Positions 34,280 to 47,400 of a DNA stretch of 64,000 nt are shown piece by piece. Made by a program: the position numbers and the translations under genes. The DNA is from Welwitschia mirabilis (Eukaryota > Gnetophyta > Gnetopsida > Welwitschiales): positions 205,455,347-205,519,346 of the forward strand of contig JBOZIK010000001.1 in the NCBI GenBank assembly GCA_051453625.1. The letters run 5' to 3'. The notes under the pieces are model-generated. The model ran no database searches. It was not told the origin of the DNA and saw only the letters and a program-made list of their open reading frames with translations. Position 1 is the first letter of the stretch; each line of letters starts with the position of its first letter.

Positions 34280-35480
34280 TGAACCCCATCTTTATAGAAG
34301 ATGTAAAGACCAAATCATGCGTAAATATGTGCCTAAATAAGAAAGCTTATAAATCCTTAACCTTTGCTATGATGGAATATGTAGGGGATACTTTAGTGGC
34401 CAAAAGACTACAATGAAAATTCTTTATTCTAGTTTTTATTGGCATATCCTCTTTAAATATTTGTTTGACTTTATTAGAAGATGTGATACTTGTTAATGTT
34501 ATGGTAGCCTAACTCATTTTCAAGATATGTCCCTTAAACCTATGCTTGAATGTAAAACTTTTAATTATTAGGAGATTGAATTTATAGGCCCTATTAAACC
34601 ACTTTCTCATGACAAAAATTACATTGTAGTAGCCATTGATTATGTTACTAAGCGGGTCAAAGTTGTTTCTACTACCAAGAATGATGCTCAGACCATTTGC
34701 AATTTTGTTTGAACTCATATCTTTTAACATTTTGTTTTTCCAAGAATTATCAATAGTGATCAAGAAACTCATTTTATTAATCATGTTTTTTAGAAGCTTC
34801 TTTTATCTATTAATATTAAACATAGAATTGCATGTACTTATCATTCACAAACTAATGGTCAGGTCAAAAATGCAAATAGAGAAATTAAAAAAGATGCTTT
34901 AAACACTAGTATCTATTAATAAAAAAACTTGGTCCTCTAAAATTAATTATGCTCTTTACGCTTATCAGAATACTTGGTGCAACTCTCTAGGTTTCTCACC
35001 ATATGAACTTATGTATGGAAAAGTTTATGTTTTGCTAATTGATGTTTGCTATAATTCCTATTGATCCATATATTAACTTAACCTTGTAAACTTGAATGAA
35101 AATATTAAAACTTAATTAGTCTAACTTGATCATTTAGATTAAAAAATTATTTACGCCATAATTGTCAACTCATTCATAAAGCCCAAGTCAAGTTCAAACA
35201 TGAAAAAAGATTCTCTATAAGTAATTTGAACCTGGTTAACTTGTTCTTTTATATAATACCCTAGTATACCTTTTACACAACAATTTACAAGTTAACATCT
35301 AAATGATTAGGTATTTATCTTATCAAAAAGAGTATATTATTGGCTTAGTTAAAATATCCAATCTAAAAACTAGGGAAATTTAAAAAGTTAATGGACAAAG
35401 GTTAAAAATTTGTGAGCCATCTACTAATGAAACCTTGAACATGATAGAAATACTTGTCTTGGAAGTCCCTCTTAATGAGG
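34280..35480 (+). pseudogene. Ty3/gypsy integrase, decayed
   Basis: N-terminal zinc domain 34300-34500: CYDGICRGYFSGQKT, where the family has CHDG and GGHF, so both zinc histidines are tyrosine; the CXXC part reads RRCDTC. Core 34560-34920: EIEFIGPIKPLSHDKNYIVV, AIDYVTKRVKVVSTTKNDAQ, IINSDQETHF, TYHSQTNGQVKNANREIKK. The first core Asp appears as Glu. A C-terminal part with KVNGQRLKICEPSTNETL lies at 35384-35438. The tail is shared with the non-autonomous elements. Confidence 0.85.
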
Positions 35481-38066
35481 AGGACCTTTCTCTTATCATC
35501 ATCTAAATTTCTTCTTAACTTATTCCTTGGGTAGTCATCATGCTATCACTTGAATATCTTTAACTTGACTTATATATTACTTTATGAAGTTATCATGATT
35601 AGTAATNNNNNNNNNNNNNNNNNNNNNNNNNNNNNNNNNNNNNNNNNNNNNNNNNNNNNNNNNNNNNNNNNNNNNNNNNNNNNNNNNNNNNNNNNNNNNN
35701 NNNNNNNNNNNNNNNNNNNNNNNNNNNNNNNNNNNNNNNNNNNNNNNNNNNNNNNNNNNNNNNNNNNNNNNNNNNNNNNNNNNNNNNNNNNNNNNNNNNN
35801 NNNNNNNNNNNNNNNNNNNNNNNNNNNNNNNNNNNNNNNNNNNNNNNNNNNNNNNNNNNNNNNNNNNNNNNNNNNNNNNNNNNNNNNNNNNNNNNNNNNN
35901 NNNNNNNNNNNNNNNNNNNNNNNNNNNNNNNNNNNNNNNNNNNNNNNNNNNNNNNNNNNNNNNNNNNNNNNNNNNNNNNNNNNNNNNNNNNNNNNNNNNN
36001 NNNNNNNNNNNNNNNNNNNNNNNNNNNNNNNNNNNNNNNNNNNNNNNNNNNNNNNNNNNNNNNNNNNNNNNNNNNNNNNNNNNNNNNNNNNNNNNNNNNN
36101 NNNNNNNNNNNNNNNNNNNNNNNNNNNNNNNNNNNNNNNNNNNNNNNNNNNNNNNNNNNNNNNNNNNNNNNNNNNNNNNNNNNNNNNNNNNNNNNNNNNN
36201 NNNNNNNNNNNNNNNNNNNNNNNNNNNNNNNNNNNNNNNNNNNNNNNNNNNNNNNNNNNNNNNNNNNNNNNNNNNNNNNNNNNNNNNNNNNNNNNNNNNN
36301 NNNNNNNNNNNNNNNNNNNNNNNNNNNNNNNNNNGAGAGAGAGAGAGAGAGATAAATAAAGATCATAATCTTTCATGTCTAAACTAAAACCATGGTTTCC
36401 ATGATGTCCTACCACAAGCATATTAGGGCAAAGGGCCTCTAGCAATGTGATATGGTAGCTGTGGAAACTTCACTGGGGGGTTAGTTGGCTAGGCTATGTG
36501 GGTCCTTACTCCTTTAATAGTGGTTAAACTCCCTCATCATGGCAAAATAAATTTTATTTAGAGGTTATGAGATCAGTAGTGTCCCTGGTATTATTAGAGG
36601 CATTACTTATTTTCTAGAGTCCTTTTGCATATAATACTTCTACATGATCATTTTACTTTTTTAGATTCTACTATTGTTTTAATATGTAAGCTAGTGAGTT
36701 CATGGTTTAATAGCTTTTTATCTTATCATTCATTGTTTGATAACATTAGACATACTTAACATTTTCATAATTATTGCCTATTTGAATGGTATTTNNNNNN
36801 NNNNNNNNNNNNNNNNNNNNNNNNNNNNNNNNNNNNNNNNNNNNNNNNNNNNNNNCTTCCATGCATTTTTCATCAAGTAATTTTATGATTTTTACTAAGA
36901 GAATTTTTTAGGTTAGAATTTAGGGTAAGTAAACAGTCTTCTTTATGTTCCTAGTTATCCATTTTTATTTTTATTTTCTTTAGCCGTTTTGTTAGGGTGT
37001 TTAAAATTATTTCCATACTTTTTTAAAATAATATTATGGATCTAATTATTTAGTAGTTTCTTGTTGATTTTACTCATAGTTTCTATTCATGAGGATTATT
37101 GTTTCTCTTTTTGATAGGTAATGATGATACTTTTGAGTTTTAGTTCTTACTTTTTCATGATTACTAAGTTTGGGCACATTTGAGAAGTTCTTTTAAGCAT
37201 TCATTCCTTCTACTTAGTGCATTTTTATAGTCTCATTCTTTTCTCTTTAACACCCTTTTTTCATTTATCTCTATTTATCATAATCATGTATTTTAGGATA
37301 ATTCTTTACCTTTTACCTTCTTCCTAATTTTCTACTACTTTTCTAATGCTTGATTGCTTTTAGACTTTTTCTTTTTCTTTGCTTATCTTTTCTAACATCT
37401 CATTTGATCAATGTTGTTCTATCTCTATTAGGGGGCTAGGATATCTTTTCAAGCTTCTTGAAAGATATTGAGCAAAAAATCTAAATTTAAAAGGATCATT
37501 TTTGAGATTTCACGATAGATATTTGTGATGAGTTATTTGAATATGATTTCATATTACTTAAATAAAATTTTAAGGATATTTATCTAGCAAGAACACAGTA
37601 GCACACTCATCGAGTTTTCTTGCAGCTATGTTTCAGAACATCTAAACATCATGAACAAAGAAAATAAAGTTATAATTACTTTTTGTACTTTGACCCTTGT
37701 GGAATACATTAATGAACTTGTATGCATCATTTTAAATTAACACTACTTAGTTTGACACATCAATTTTAGTATTACTATCTTGAATTATTCATACACATTA
37801 TTATTTTCTGAGCCATCATTATTATATTTTATGTTTTTTTGGTGTGTATGTCATTCATTTATTTTATTGTGATGTGTTGAAGTAAGGGGTATATGAATAT
37901 ATCAGTATTTATACTAGTTAATTGGCTTTTGATGTCTATTCTTGAATGGTAAAAATTAAACTTAAAATTACATTTTTTCCAGCTGTTAGCTATTTTAGTC
38001 AAATTGGCTTACAATATAGTTGATCACTAACTTTATTAAGAACTGATAAGGTTAAGTAGTGGGATA
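35481..38066 (+). other. Long 3' region between integrase and 3' LTR
   Basis: About 2.6 kb including gaps 35607-36334 and 36795-36855. Homologous to the 3' regions of elements A and B. Contains the antisense frame, a (GA)n tract at 36335-36351 and a purine stretch before the LTR (AAGTAGTGGGA, about 38054-38064). No sense ORF and no recognisable env-like gene. Confidence 0.65.
36335..36665 (-). pseudogene. Conserved antisense reading frame, copy in the complete element
   Basis: Third copy of the frame at 9364 and 15960. Reading down: NDHVEVLYAK, KISNASNNTRDTTDLITSK, HDEG, TNPPVKFPQLPYHIARGP, then LCPNMLVVGHHGNHGFSLDM and KDYDLYLSLSLSL. The last part is encoded by the (GA)n tract, whose opposite strand reads as alternating Ser and Leu. 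Two one-base frame changes break it. Where A and B have TGA before the KTS motif this copy has GGA, so that stop is not ancestral. Confidence 0.42.
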
Positions 38067-39266
38067 TGTTGCGATGCCAATTTATAGGAATTTGATAGTG
38101 TATTTTAAATACTTTTGTAGGGTATTTATATAGGTTTGGATGTAATTCTAATAATTATGAAGAATTAATAAGATGCTCACTAAAACATGTAATTATTAGA
38201 ATATTTAGAGGCATAGTGGGCTTCATTCCTTAAAGGAAAGATGAGCCATGTAGAATACTAATTTTCCTTTGAGCTAGAATATGGAGAGGCCTATCATCCC
38301 TTTTATCATCCTAATGATAGTCAGAACAACAACACTACTGACATGGATTGAATATATGAAGTTGACTACAAGTCCTAATGTTGATGAATCATCTTTTATT
38401 GAGGAGTATTGTCTCCATTATCGTCCCCATGACATAAAGATGACACCTATTTTTGTATGGATGGAAAGACTTATCTTTGTAATGGAATCATGTAACCCAT
38501 ATGGGTTACTAGGGTTTCTCCTGATACTCTTAGGATTGAGCTTCTAGAACTTCAATGTAAAACTATAAATACCTTTACTTTCCTTTAATTTCATTTCCAT
38601 CTTTTGTACTAGATATTATTTTGATGGAAGATTAAAGAATAAGAGGTTCATCCATTAGCTACAAAGAGAAGATTTTATTAGTGTTGGACTAAGTATCATC
38701 TACTAAAGTGCTGCTACTTTGTTGTAAGTGGATGTATATTGATAATTAATTTTATAACTCTTTTCACTCCTATTGTGCACATGTTACTTATAGTTTAAAT
38801 TGATTATGATTTGGTAATATCTCCATAGGTTATTTAGATGATAAGAACAACCTTTCTTAAGGTTGACATTGTTAGTTTAGATCTTGCATTGCATTTCCCT
38901 TTATTCCATTTCCATATTCATATTTTGTTTGACCTATGTTATAGCTTATGTCAGTTAGAAACAAGTGATAAACTCTTTCTAATTGATCTAAGTTATAAGG
39001 GCTAATCTTGGTGATAAAAAGATTAGTGGTCAAGTAGATTCATCATTCATCCATTTGCATTTCATCATCATTTATTGCATTTCATTTGGATTTTTATTTA
39101 TTTTTATTTACTAAAAGAAAAAAGTTCTTTAATTTCTAGCCTAGTTCCTTTAATGAATTACGACATTCAAGTTAACTCTCATCTATATTAGTGTGTGTTT
39201 TCTACAAATATTATGATTTATAGGTTTTGACAAGAACTTAAAGATTGCATAAATTCACATCACAAA
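38067..39266 (+). repeat. 3' LTR of the complete gypsy element
   Basis: Starts TGTTGCGATGCC and ends ...ACATCACAAA, consistent with loss of one C from CAACA; 1200 bases against 1220 for the 5' LTR. Hairpin modules at 38292-38331 and 38407-38445; palindrome at 38494-38507; TATA box at 38564. Confidence 0.9.
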
Positions 39267-39271
39267 GATAT
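39267..39271. repeat. Target-site duplication, right
   Basis: GATAT, identical to 28590-28594. Confidence 0.8.
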
Positions 39272-40803
39272 CTACCCCTTCTTAGCTTTAAGTTAAGTAA
39301 CTTGAAACTATTTTTATTAAGAAATTGCTAGAGTTCTTTCTTATCATTTCTTAAGTTACTAAAAAGTGCATTAATAATGTGTTGTGCTTCATCAAAGGCT
39401 TTTAACTTTTTATGTCTTTTTTAGTGAAATCTAATATCTCTATTCTTTAGGATGAGTAAGATAAACATATGTTTCATCATAATTGATATCATGATAAGTG
39501 ATTATCAGGAAGTGTCCCTGATGTAACATTATGTTACAAGAAGTAGGTAAGTTCTTATAATTGAAAAAAAACCCATCAAATTCTTTCCTTTACTTCTTAT
39601 AACCTCAAGGTCCTTGTGATACCTTAAAATCAATATATTAATACCTTCTATACCTGATATTTATTTTTCATATGGAGTAAAACCTTCATGTTTATTACAC
39701 TTATTTATCTTCACACTTTTGATGAACACTTATTAATATTTGATACTCCCTTAAGTGATAATTATATAATCATTTGTTTGTAACTCATATTAAGAATGCG
39801 TTAATACAAACATTAGTAAGATTAAAATAATCCCAGTCATGCTCTTTCAAATTATCACTAAAGAACTTCCTATAGGTTAAATAATAATAGAAGAAAAATG
39901 GAAAGAATAGTATAAAGTACATGTCATTGAAAAGTGAAAAAGTTATAAATAATAGTAATGAACTTACAAGATGTTGATTGTAAGAAGTAAGATCATGATA
40001 CTTTAAACTTATAGAGCCTAACTTCATAGTGGGAAAAAAGGTAAAACAAGAGTTACCTTTTGATATTTTTATTAGATTTATTATGAGAATTTTATAATAG
40101 AATTTTAGAATAATTTTAGAAATTGTATGTAATTTTTTTTATTTATTTTGATAAGCTTATTTATTTTGACAAGCTTATTATTTAACAAATCTAGTGAAGT
40201 GTCATTCATAAATTTTTAAACTTATACATCCTTAGTAAATATTCATATCATCTATTAAAGAAAAGATAATTGAACTAATGTTAGCACTATTTTATTTAAT
40301 AGTATTTCATGAAGTCAGAATAATGAAAGTAAATATTTTTGCTTTTTCATGAAAGAAATGTAACTTCTTATTCCATTTTGACCTTTAGATGTGAGGTTTA
40401 GGAAATTCATAAATGTTGTCTATACTGGATAGAAATAGCATGACATCAACTATGCTATTGACCTCTATTTTCATAACTTCATTACCAATGTTTAGATAAA
40501 TGTTTGTATAACATTTCTAACGTTCTTACTTTGTATATATAGTTGAATTTAGCTTGTTAGTAATTCGTCATTCCATAATATAAGATCATGATGCTTTAAT
40601 TTTCATATGGAGTTTGTTCTTATTTCTTGATGATTATAGTATTCTAGTATTTTTGTTGATGAACAAATACCTCTTAATCTTGTTTTTTTCCATCTTAGTG
40701 CTCTGAATTTGGTTCCTTGAATTTCATTAATTGGAATTATAGGGAAGTAATCTTTAGTGGGATCATTTTAGTCTTTAATTAATTATAACTTATAAAATGC
40801 TAT
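39272..40803. other. AT-rich DNA without assignable gene
   Basis: About 1.5 kb. On the minus strand near 39420-39490 a reading INYDETYVYLTHPKE recalls the DYDETF stretch of copia RT, but neighbouring motifs are missing. A minus frame at 39785-40027 has no recognisable features. Confidence 0.45.
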
Positions 40804-41025
40804 AAGTAATAGGGCAAAAATAAATCTCACCATGGTACTATACTTAGGAAAAGTGAAAATCCAAGTGAAAACATAGTTAAATGTGCTTATCTATAAAAGT
40901 AAGCTTTGATGTTAAAATAAAAGAGAAAAAGCAAAATATCATTTTAAATTTTTTCCCTTATGTTCTTGCTCTATATTTTTTTGCATATGATATTAAAGAT
41001 CAGGTTAGGATTTGCCCTTGCATGT
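40804..41025 (+). repeat. Probable 5' LTR of copia relic 3
   Basis: Homologous to the sequence starting at 48458 (ATGGTACTA, then GTGAAA/GTAAAA, ACATAGTTA, AAATATCATTTT, CTTGCTCTATA in order). Left boundary inferred from the 3' copy, right boundary uncertain. Short, roughly 200 bases. Confidence 0.6.
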
Positions 41026-44000
41026 TTGTACATGATTGTGTATCTAGTTTATTTACATCTCCACTAGATTTATTTGTTAGATCTAGGGTTTTTAGTTTTC
41101 TTTTTGGCATTATATTTTAGTCTACTTTTCTTTTATAATTTTTGAAATCTTAATAGTTTAATGTTGTCTTAAGGTGAGTAAGAAAGATTGCAGTACCCTA
41201 AAATAAGACTATCCTTTATTACAAAGGAGATTTCGAGAACCAACAAAGAGTAGCTTGATTTGTATCACATAACCAATACATTTAACAAATGAACTCTTAA
41301 AAAACTATTGATTCAAAAATATAGATATGCTATTGATTATGGTATAGAATTTTAATGTTGCTCTAATCTCTTATAAGCATCACCACTAATGGTCATAATA
41401 TCTCATTTTTCTTTAACATAACCCATTATCTTCTTAATCCTCTCTTATATTGAGTTTAAGTATTTGATAGACAAAACTAGTTATTGTAGTTGAAAAAAAC
41501 CTAATGTTTAAATCATAATGTATACTATTTTTCTAATGGATTTCTTTACTATATTATTTTGAATGAAGAAAATTCAAATGATTGTTGTCATCTATTGCCA
41601 TGTCAACTTAGAAACCTTTGGTGATGAAGGTAACATAATAAATAACAAATAGTTGTATGACTTATATGAAGAACATTTAATTTATAGGGTTCTAGGGTAG
41701 ATATAAAAATATGTTTTGTGGCCTATATCACTACTATAATAGGTGTAGTTACTTATTTTATTGCAAATCCTTTGATGATACTACTTCTTCTTCTACTATG
41801 GATTCCTCACTTTTGATGCACTTATCATTTTTGTCAAATCATAGTTATAATAAAGAAATATTATGAGAATTTTAATTTCATTTTTTACCCTTTTTGCCTC
41901 TCTCACACCCTCTCCTCCCCTCCCTCCTCTCCCTCTCTTCCTATCTAAAAATATTAATAGCATCTATGAACTAGGATTCACCTATTAAAGTAAAGAACTT
42001 GAGTTTCCTCATTACATAATTAGCTAATTCATGTATCACAGTTTGCTACTTTGAAGGCAGTGGGACTTTTAAGCATATATTTGAATTTATCATAGTTGAT
42101 TTTAGCATTTCTTGTTGAGAGTGACATGTTTTACTAAGATAAACTATAATTCCTTTTTCATAACATTGATTTCCACATTTTTACTAACTCTATATTTGAA
42201 TTTTTTTTTTAATTTTCTTATTACTAGTAATTTTCAGGTGATTTGGAAATCCTTCAAACATAAGCAAAATCTCAAATCTTTAGCATCTAAGCCTCTTATA
42301 AAATTAACGCCTTGAAGAAAAGTATCATTATGGATCATGACATTAGAGCTCTTAAGGAGCATTTATTTCTTTAAATGGGTCCTTTTCATTTAGTAGTACA
42401 ATGTTATATTTACTTTAGAATTTCTAAAAGCTCATAGCATGATGATGTTTGTCTCATAAAGTATTTCTTTAAACTTACAAATTTAAATGTTGATGATAAG
42501 TTGTTCATCATCTAGCCATGATTAGTTTTAATGCTTCTAGCTTAAGACGTAGCAATAAAGGATAAACTCATAGCAACAACATAGAAAAACATCACAAAAA
42601 TGCATTACCTCATTTTACATAGAGCAACGTATGTATGCACATTTTGTAGTTTTGGGTTTCATTTTTATCTTTTGAGCTATATTTTGTATTTTTTTGGATG
42701 TTTTTATGTAATTTTAAGAATTGTAAACCATTAAGATCATTTTGTATTTCATCAAATTAGATAGGAATGTAGAGAAAAATCCACTTAACTTGATTTTTCT
42801 CACATAATACCTCTTTTCATTTATAATTTGGATAGATAAAGTTGAGTTGGAATGTTAAGCAAGTTTACTTTAACTTAACTATACCAAAATCAAGTTCCTT
42901 TTTCTTTTGATTTTTAAATCTTCTCTTTTCTCTTTCACTTAACATCCTTCTTTAAAATGTTTTGATGATTCTTAAGGTTTAAAATTGGATATTATCCACA
43001 ACTTAAATAGTTAATATTTCCATTGATAATAAGACTTAATTGATGATGGATGTAGAAATTCTTAATCCATGTTAGGTTATGCTCTACTCTAAGATTATCA
43101 TGGAGTATTTAACTACCATAACTATGTAGCTTAAGCCATATAGAGAGACATATCTATCTTAAGTGAAAATGTCCTAGGTGTTTCAAGTTTTAGATTCCTA
43201 TGCACACCTTAGTAGTTAAGGATGTATTGGATAAAGACTAGAGGCATAATGATAGGATATAATTGGATTTCATCACCAAGTCAATAAGGAGACATAAAAA
43301 TAAGAAATCTAAAATATACTAAGTTTAAGGTGTAAGAAAGATACCAATATTTAATCATACTCTCCCTTAAAGGAATTATATAGCTGAGGTAACTAAGACT
43401 AGATGATGAGTTGGATTATTCACTAATTTGATTTATACTTTGTTATTTACTTCTTTTGGAAATGAGTGTCTAATCCTTGGAGAGGACATAATCACTCCCT
43501 AGATTAGGAGTAAGACTTAAAATTTTTAATCTTTCACTTAAATGTTTATGATCTAAGCTTCTTACATTAAAATTTACTACATTCACATAAGAATTACTTA
43601 ATAAACATAACCTTTTTTTATTGCATGTGAATATGTTAGAGGTGCATTTTATCATTTCTCTTTATTATACTTTTATTGATTGGATAGATCATTTGACTTA
43701 TGGATGTAAATAATATTTATTCTGAATTGACATCTTCATCATTATTCTTTGTCACACTTTTATTATGTCATTGTGATGTGAATAGATTAGTTAAACTTCT
43801 GGATGTGAGGAAGATCCCACATCAAATATACTATTTCATTTTATTACTCTATCATAATTTTTTTCTTAATTTAACAAGTCTTCTATGTATGAATTATAGA
43901 TCCATTTTTCATTTACAAATGTGAACAAGATCCCCCTAAAAATCAACTATATCTTATAACTTTATATATTCTTCTACTCACTCCAATTATTACAATCTCA

Positions 44001-44040
44001 AAGGGTAAGTTTTAGATATTTTTAGATTCATTAAAACTAA
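41026..44040. other. Long AT-rich region between copia 3 LTR and gag
   Basis: Three kilobases where a copia leader would normally be short. I see no coding motif. It contains a pyrimidine-only tract (41885-41942) and probably one or more unrecognised insertions. Confidence 0.45.
41885..41942. repeat. Polypyrimidine (CT-rich) tract
   Basis: About 55 bases almost free of purines, with blocks such as CCCTCTCCTCCCCTCCCTCC. It is an outlier in GC content for this window. Confidence 0.8.
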
Positions 44041-45000
44041 TTATAATGATTGGAATCATGGCCAACATTAGATTCACTCTTTAGAATGATCAAAGTTGGA
44101 AAGATTAGCATGAAGATTTTATCTCCATGATGGACATATATAGTTTTGACATAGATTTCATTGAGAAAGTATGTATTCCTTTTTAACATCCAAAGGAAGA
44201 AAATCCTTGGAAGTCCATCAATATAAAGTTAATAGAGATTATGAGAAAATATATGGCTATATAGCATAAGATGTTGGTAGATTGTATTAGGATCAAATAC
44301 ATCAACTTTATCATCTTGTGGGATATATTCTATTTCAAAATTATCTATCATTTGTTAATTGCATTACAAGCATGAATAATCTGTATTATGAGAAAGAAAA
44401 GATGTTATAGTTAGCTACACAGATGATTGATGTCAAGGTAAAGGTTGTTGAAATTAACTTGTAGAACTAAGTATACATATATTGTATTAACTTTGATCCA
44501 TATTTGGGTAGTTACATCATGTTACATCCTCATAATGGATCATATTTCAATACATAATCTTTAAGAAAAAATCCTTCTAATACTAAACATCATAATAATA
44601 GTAAAGATCCTCAAAAATAGCAAGCATCTTCACCTCCTAAATTCTATTAGTTTTAGTCAAAGAAGAAATCACATTAGAGTAATGCTTCTCTAAAGAAGCA
44701 TAAGTATTAGTGTTTGTATTGTAGCAGGAAAGGTCATACTAAAAATTATTGTTGAATTAGGATAAAATTAAAGCTACACCTAAGGTAAATGTAGTCACTA
44801 ATGATTATAGTTATCTAGATAATTCTAAATTTTATGAATCTAGTGGCATGTTGTAAGTCATGAATTTATGTATATAAGTGAAAACATGCCTAATGATGAG
44901 TATTAGATTCTAGATAATAGTACAACCATGAATATGACATATGGACATGAATATTTTAATGACTTCATAGCATATTATAGTTAAGTTTATTTGGTAGAGA
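44041..45000 (+). pseudogene. gag: Ty1/copia Gag and protease start, relic 3
   Basis: Gag begins around 44060 (MANIRFTL). An intact zinc knuckle lies at 44711-44752 (CLYCSRKGHTKNYC, CX2CX4HX4C). The protease site near 44905-44940 reads ILDNSTTMNMTYG where the family has LDSGATxHM, so the Asp is kept but Ser-Gly-Ala have become Asn-Ser-Thr by G-to-A changes. Stops and frameshifts are common between these islands. Confidence 0.8.
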
Positions 45001-46240
45001 AAACTCTAAATTTTGTGGAAGGCCATGATATAATCAGCTTTTAGTTTCCCTCTATCTCATAGTAAATGCTCTCTCATGTTTTGTATGCTTCATCTTTGCG
45101 GTTACATTTTCTCTCTCTCTTCTAAAATTTTTTAGAGAAGATCATTTTATCATCATGATAGAGGATTTCATTAACATCTTTGATTCTTATTATAATCATT
45201 TCATGAATGGCTAGATGAATGAAAAAATAATGTATGTTCAAGGATGTGATAATATTACAAAATTGCATGTCATGTTTCACAAGAAGAAATCTATTCATTC
45301 CTTTTGTGGTATGCTTACTAGGTTATTTTAATCCTTTCTTATTAACTATAATGCCTAAGAACATACATGAGAATAAACATAGATCTCTACCCCTTATTAC
45401 ACATGATTTTCCATAATATGAAGCATGCATAATGTGTAAAGAAACCTAATTGCACTTTTCTCCAAGCAAATAACATGTTGATCAAAAGGTTCTCCTCATT
45501 CACAAATTACATGTTAATAAAAGATTTTTCTCATAATGACCTTTATGATCTTATGTCAATTTCTATACCCCAAAACTATTACTACTTCATATCCTTCATA
45601 GATGATTTTTTACTTATGGCTTGGATGTATTTTATGGGATCTAAATGTTTGGATTTGAATATTTTCAAGAATGTCAAAGTAAAAGTGGAAAAGAAAACTA
45701 ATAACAAGATTAATGATTTCCATTCTAATAATGATGAAGAATAAATATTAGCTAATCTTAAAGACTTTCTTACTTTATAAGGAATTATTCATCTAAATAC
45801 ATTCCTAGGAATATCTCAGTAGAATGCCATCACTAAAAGGTTTAATTAAAAAATCATGGATATGACATGTCTAATCACATACTTCAATCGATGCAAGTCC
45901 TATTTATGGGATGAAGTTATTAGTATTATAATCTATCTCAAAAATCATATTAGTCACATTAATGAAAAGGGTTTTTTTAATGATAAAAAATGAAATGTAT
46001 ATAATCCTATTATAAATCATCTTCATGTGTTTAGATGTAAGTGCTATGTCTATATTCCTATTAAACATTGTAATAAGCTTGGTGCACATTCTTGTATTGA
46101 TATTTTTGTGGGATGTCTGATCAGTTATAAAGGATATCACCTATACATTCTTGAGCATTATAAGATTACCATTTCTCATTATGTTATCTTTTCTTAAAAC
46201 CTCATAAAACATGTCTTATCTTGATCTTTCTAAGCTATAT
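45001..46240 (+). pseudogene. Ty1/copia integrase region, relic 3
   Basis: After a poorly readable stretch with short open frames (45234-45416, 45475-45744), integrase signatures appear. One is GIIHLNTFLGISQ near 45780, equivalent to GIxHQxSCxxTPQQN. Near 46010-46200 are HLHVFRCKCYVYIPIKHCNK and YKGYHLYILEHYKITISHYV, the usual segment after the integrase core in which element proteins mention FGC and GYS motifs. Not functional. Confidence 0.75.
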
Positions 46241-46559
46241 CCTTCCTCTTAGCCTATGCAAATTTTGGATGCTTAATATCCTATGGTCATGAGGGAAGAT
46301 GTGTATATCAATTATAATTTCTTAGTTCCTTTAAGATAAAATAGTTTGTTTATAATACAACCTAGAGGAACTGAAATTATTCTTATTATAATCACATACA
46401 AATATAATTCCACTAGTAACTCATTATATTATCCTAACAAAAATGTTAATATTTTTCAAAGATGAAAATGAAGTACTTAGTTAGAATCTGCTATATGAAA
46501 TGTTTGTGATGAGGAAAAGGATAAAAATGGAGTTAGAAAAAGAATTCATACATTTCTTG

Positions 46560-47400
46560 ATGATGATGATGAGCTTCATCTCACTTTTGAATAGAGAACC
46601 AACCTCCTTCAAAGACACTATTTTGCATGATCATGGGGTACAAGCCATGAACAAAGAATTTAATGCACTTATTTAAAATGGTATATGGAAGTTGGTTGAT
46701 CGTCTATTATGTTATACTACATTATCTAAAAATTAGGTTTTCTATAAGAAGTATAAAGTGGATAATACCCTAAACATTAGAGAACTCAAATTATTGCTTT
46801 AGACCTATGACAAAGAAAAGGATTGAACTATAATCTAGTCTTTGCATCCATCAATAAATGGACTACCATTAGAAGTGTGATTGCCTTAGTAGATCTAAAG
46901 GAATAAAAAATATAGTAGTTACACATTAAGACTACCTTTTTCAATAAAGAACTCAAAGAAGAAATATATATAATGCAATTAAAGGTTTTAAAATAAAATG
47001 TAAGAACAAAAAGTATGTAGACTAATTAAGTTATTACATTGGATAAAACAAGATCTAGAAGAATGATATACTAAACTATTTAGTTACTTGAGTAATACTA
47101 GATTTAGATTATGTAACTATTAGAATGTAGATGCTACACTACTTATTAAATATGATTGAAAATAATATACATATATAGTTGTTTATGTAGATAACATGTT
47201 AATAAATAATCGCAATGAAGCAGATGTGAACCATACAAAGTTTTCTTTAATAAAGGAATTTAAAATTCTTGATTTGGAATTAGCTAAATTCTATATTGGT
47301 GTATAAATCAAACAAAGAAAGAACCAAATATTCCAAACTCAGAATAAGTACATTGAATAATTAATTTAAAAATTTAAATTAAAAAAACCAAATAAGTTGT
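46560..47400 (+). pseudogene. pol: Ty1/copia reverse transcriptase, relic 3
   Basis: TSFKDTILHDHGVQAMNKEF near 46610, NGIWKLVDR, YKVDNTLNIRELKLLL (family KARLVAKG position), TTIRSVIALVDLKE, HIKTTFFNKELKEEIYIMQL, and the active site at 47184-47195 reading YVDN instead of YVDD. Then EFKILDLELAKFYIGV, the usual LGELxYFLGIEI position. Many stops. Confidence 0.85.

Larger units (their letters stand above)
28595..39266 (+). mobile_element. Complete Ty3/gypsy element, Athila/Tat-like, about 10.7 kb
   Basis: LTR - tRNA-Asp primer site - leader - gag - protease - RT - RNase H - integrase - long 3' region - LTR, flanked by the 5-base duplication GATAT. The domain order RT before integrase is that of Ty3/gypsy. 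All domains are present but contain many stops and lost catalytic residues, so this copy cannot move by itself. LTRs, leader, integrase tail and 3' region are homologous to the non-autonomous array at 4118-19282, which makes this element the representative of the likely helper lineage. Three gaps lie inside. Confidence 0.9.

Noticed and set aside
35481-38066. Env-like gene between pol and 3' LTR, as in some Athila elements
   Set aside because: No sense ORF, signal peptide or transmembrane pattern survives; only the antisense frame is conserved.
28595-39266. Endogenous pararetrovirus (Caulimoviridae) as the source of the RT
   Set aside because: LTRs, target duplication and an integrase are present and no movement or coat protein motif is seen, so it is a gypsy retrotransposon.
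39400-39500. Minus-strand copia RT fragment (INYDETYVYLTHP)
   Set aside because: Only one motif resembles copia RT; adjacent conserved segments are missing, so it is mentioned but not called.
39785-40027. 80-codon minus-strand frame as a possible host gene
   Set aside because: Hydrophobic AT-rich composition, no motif, no splice or neighbour support.
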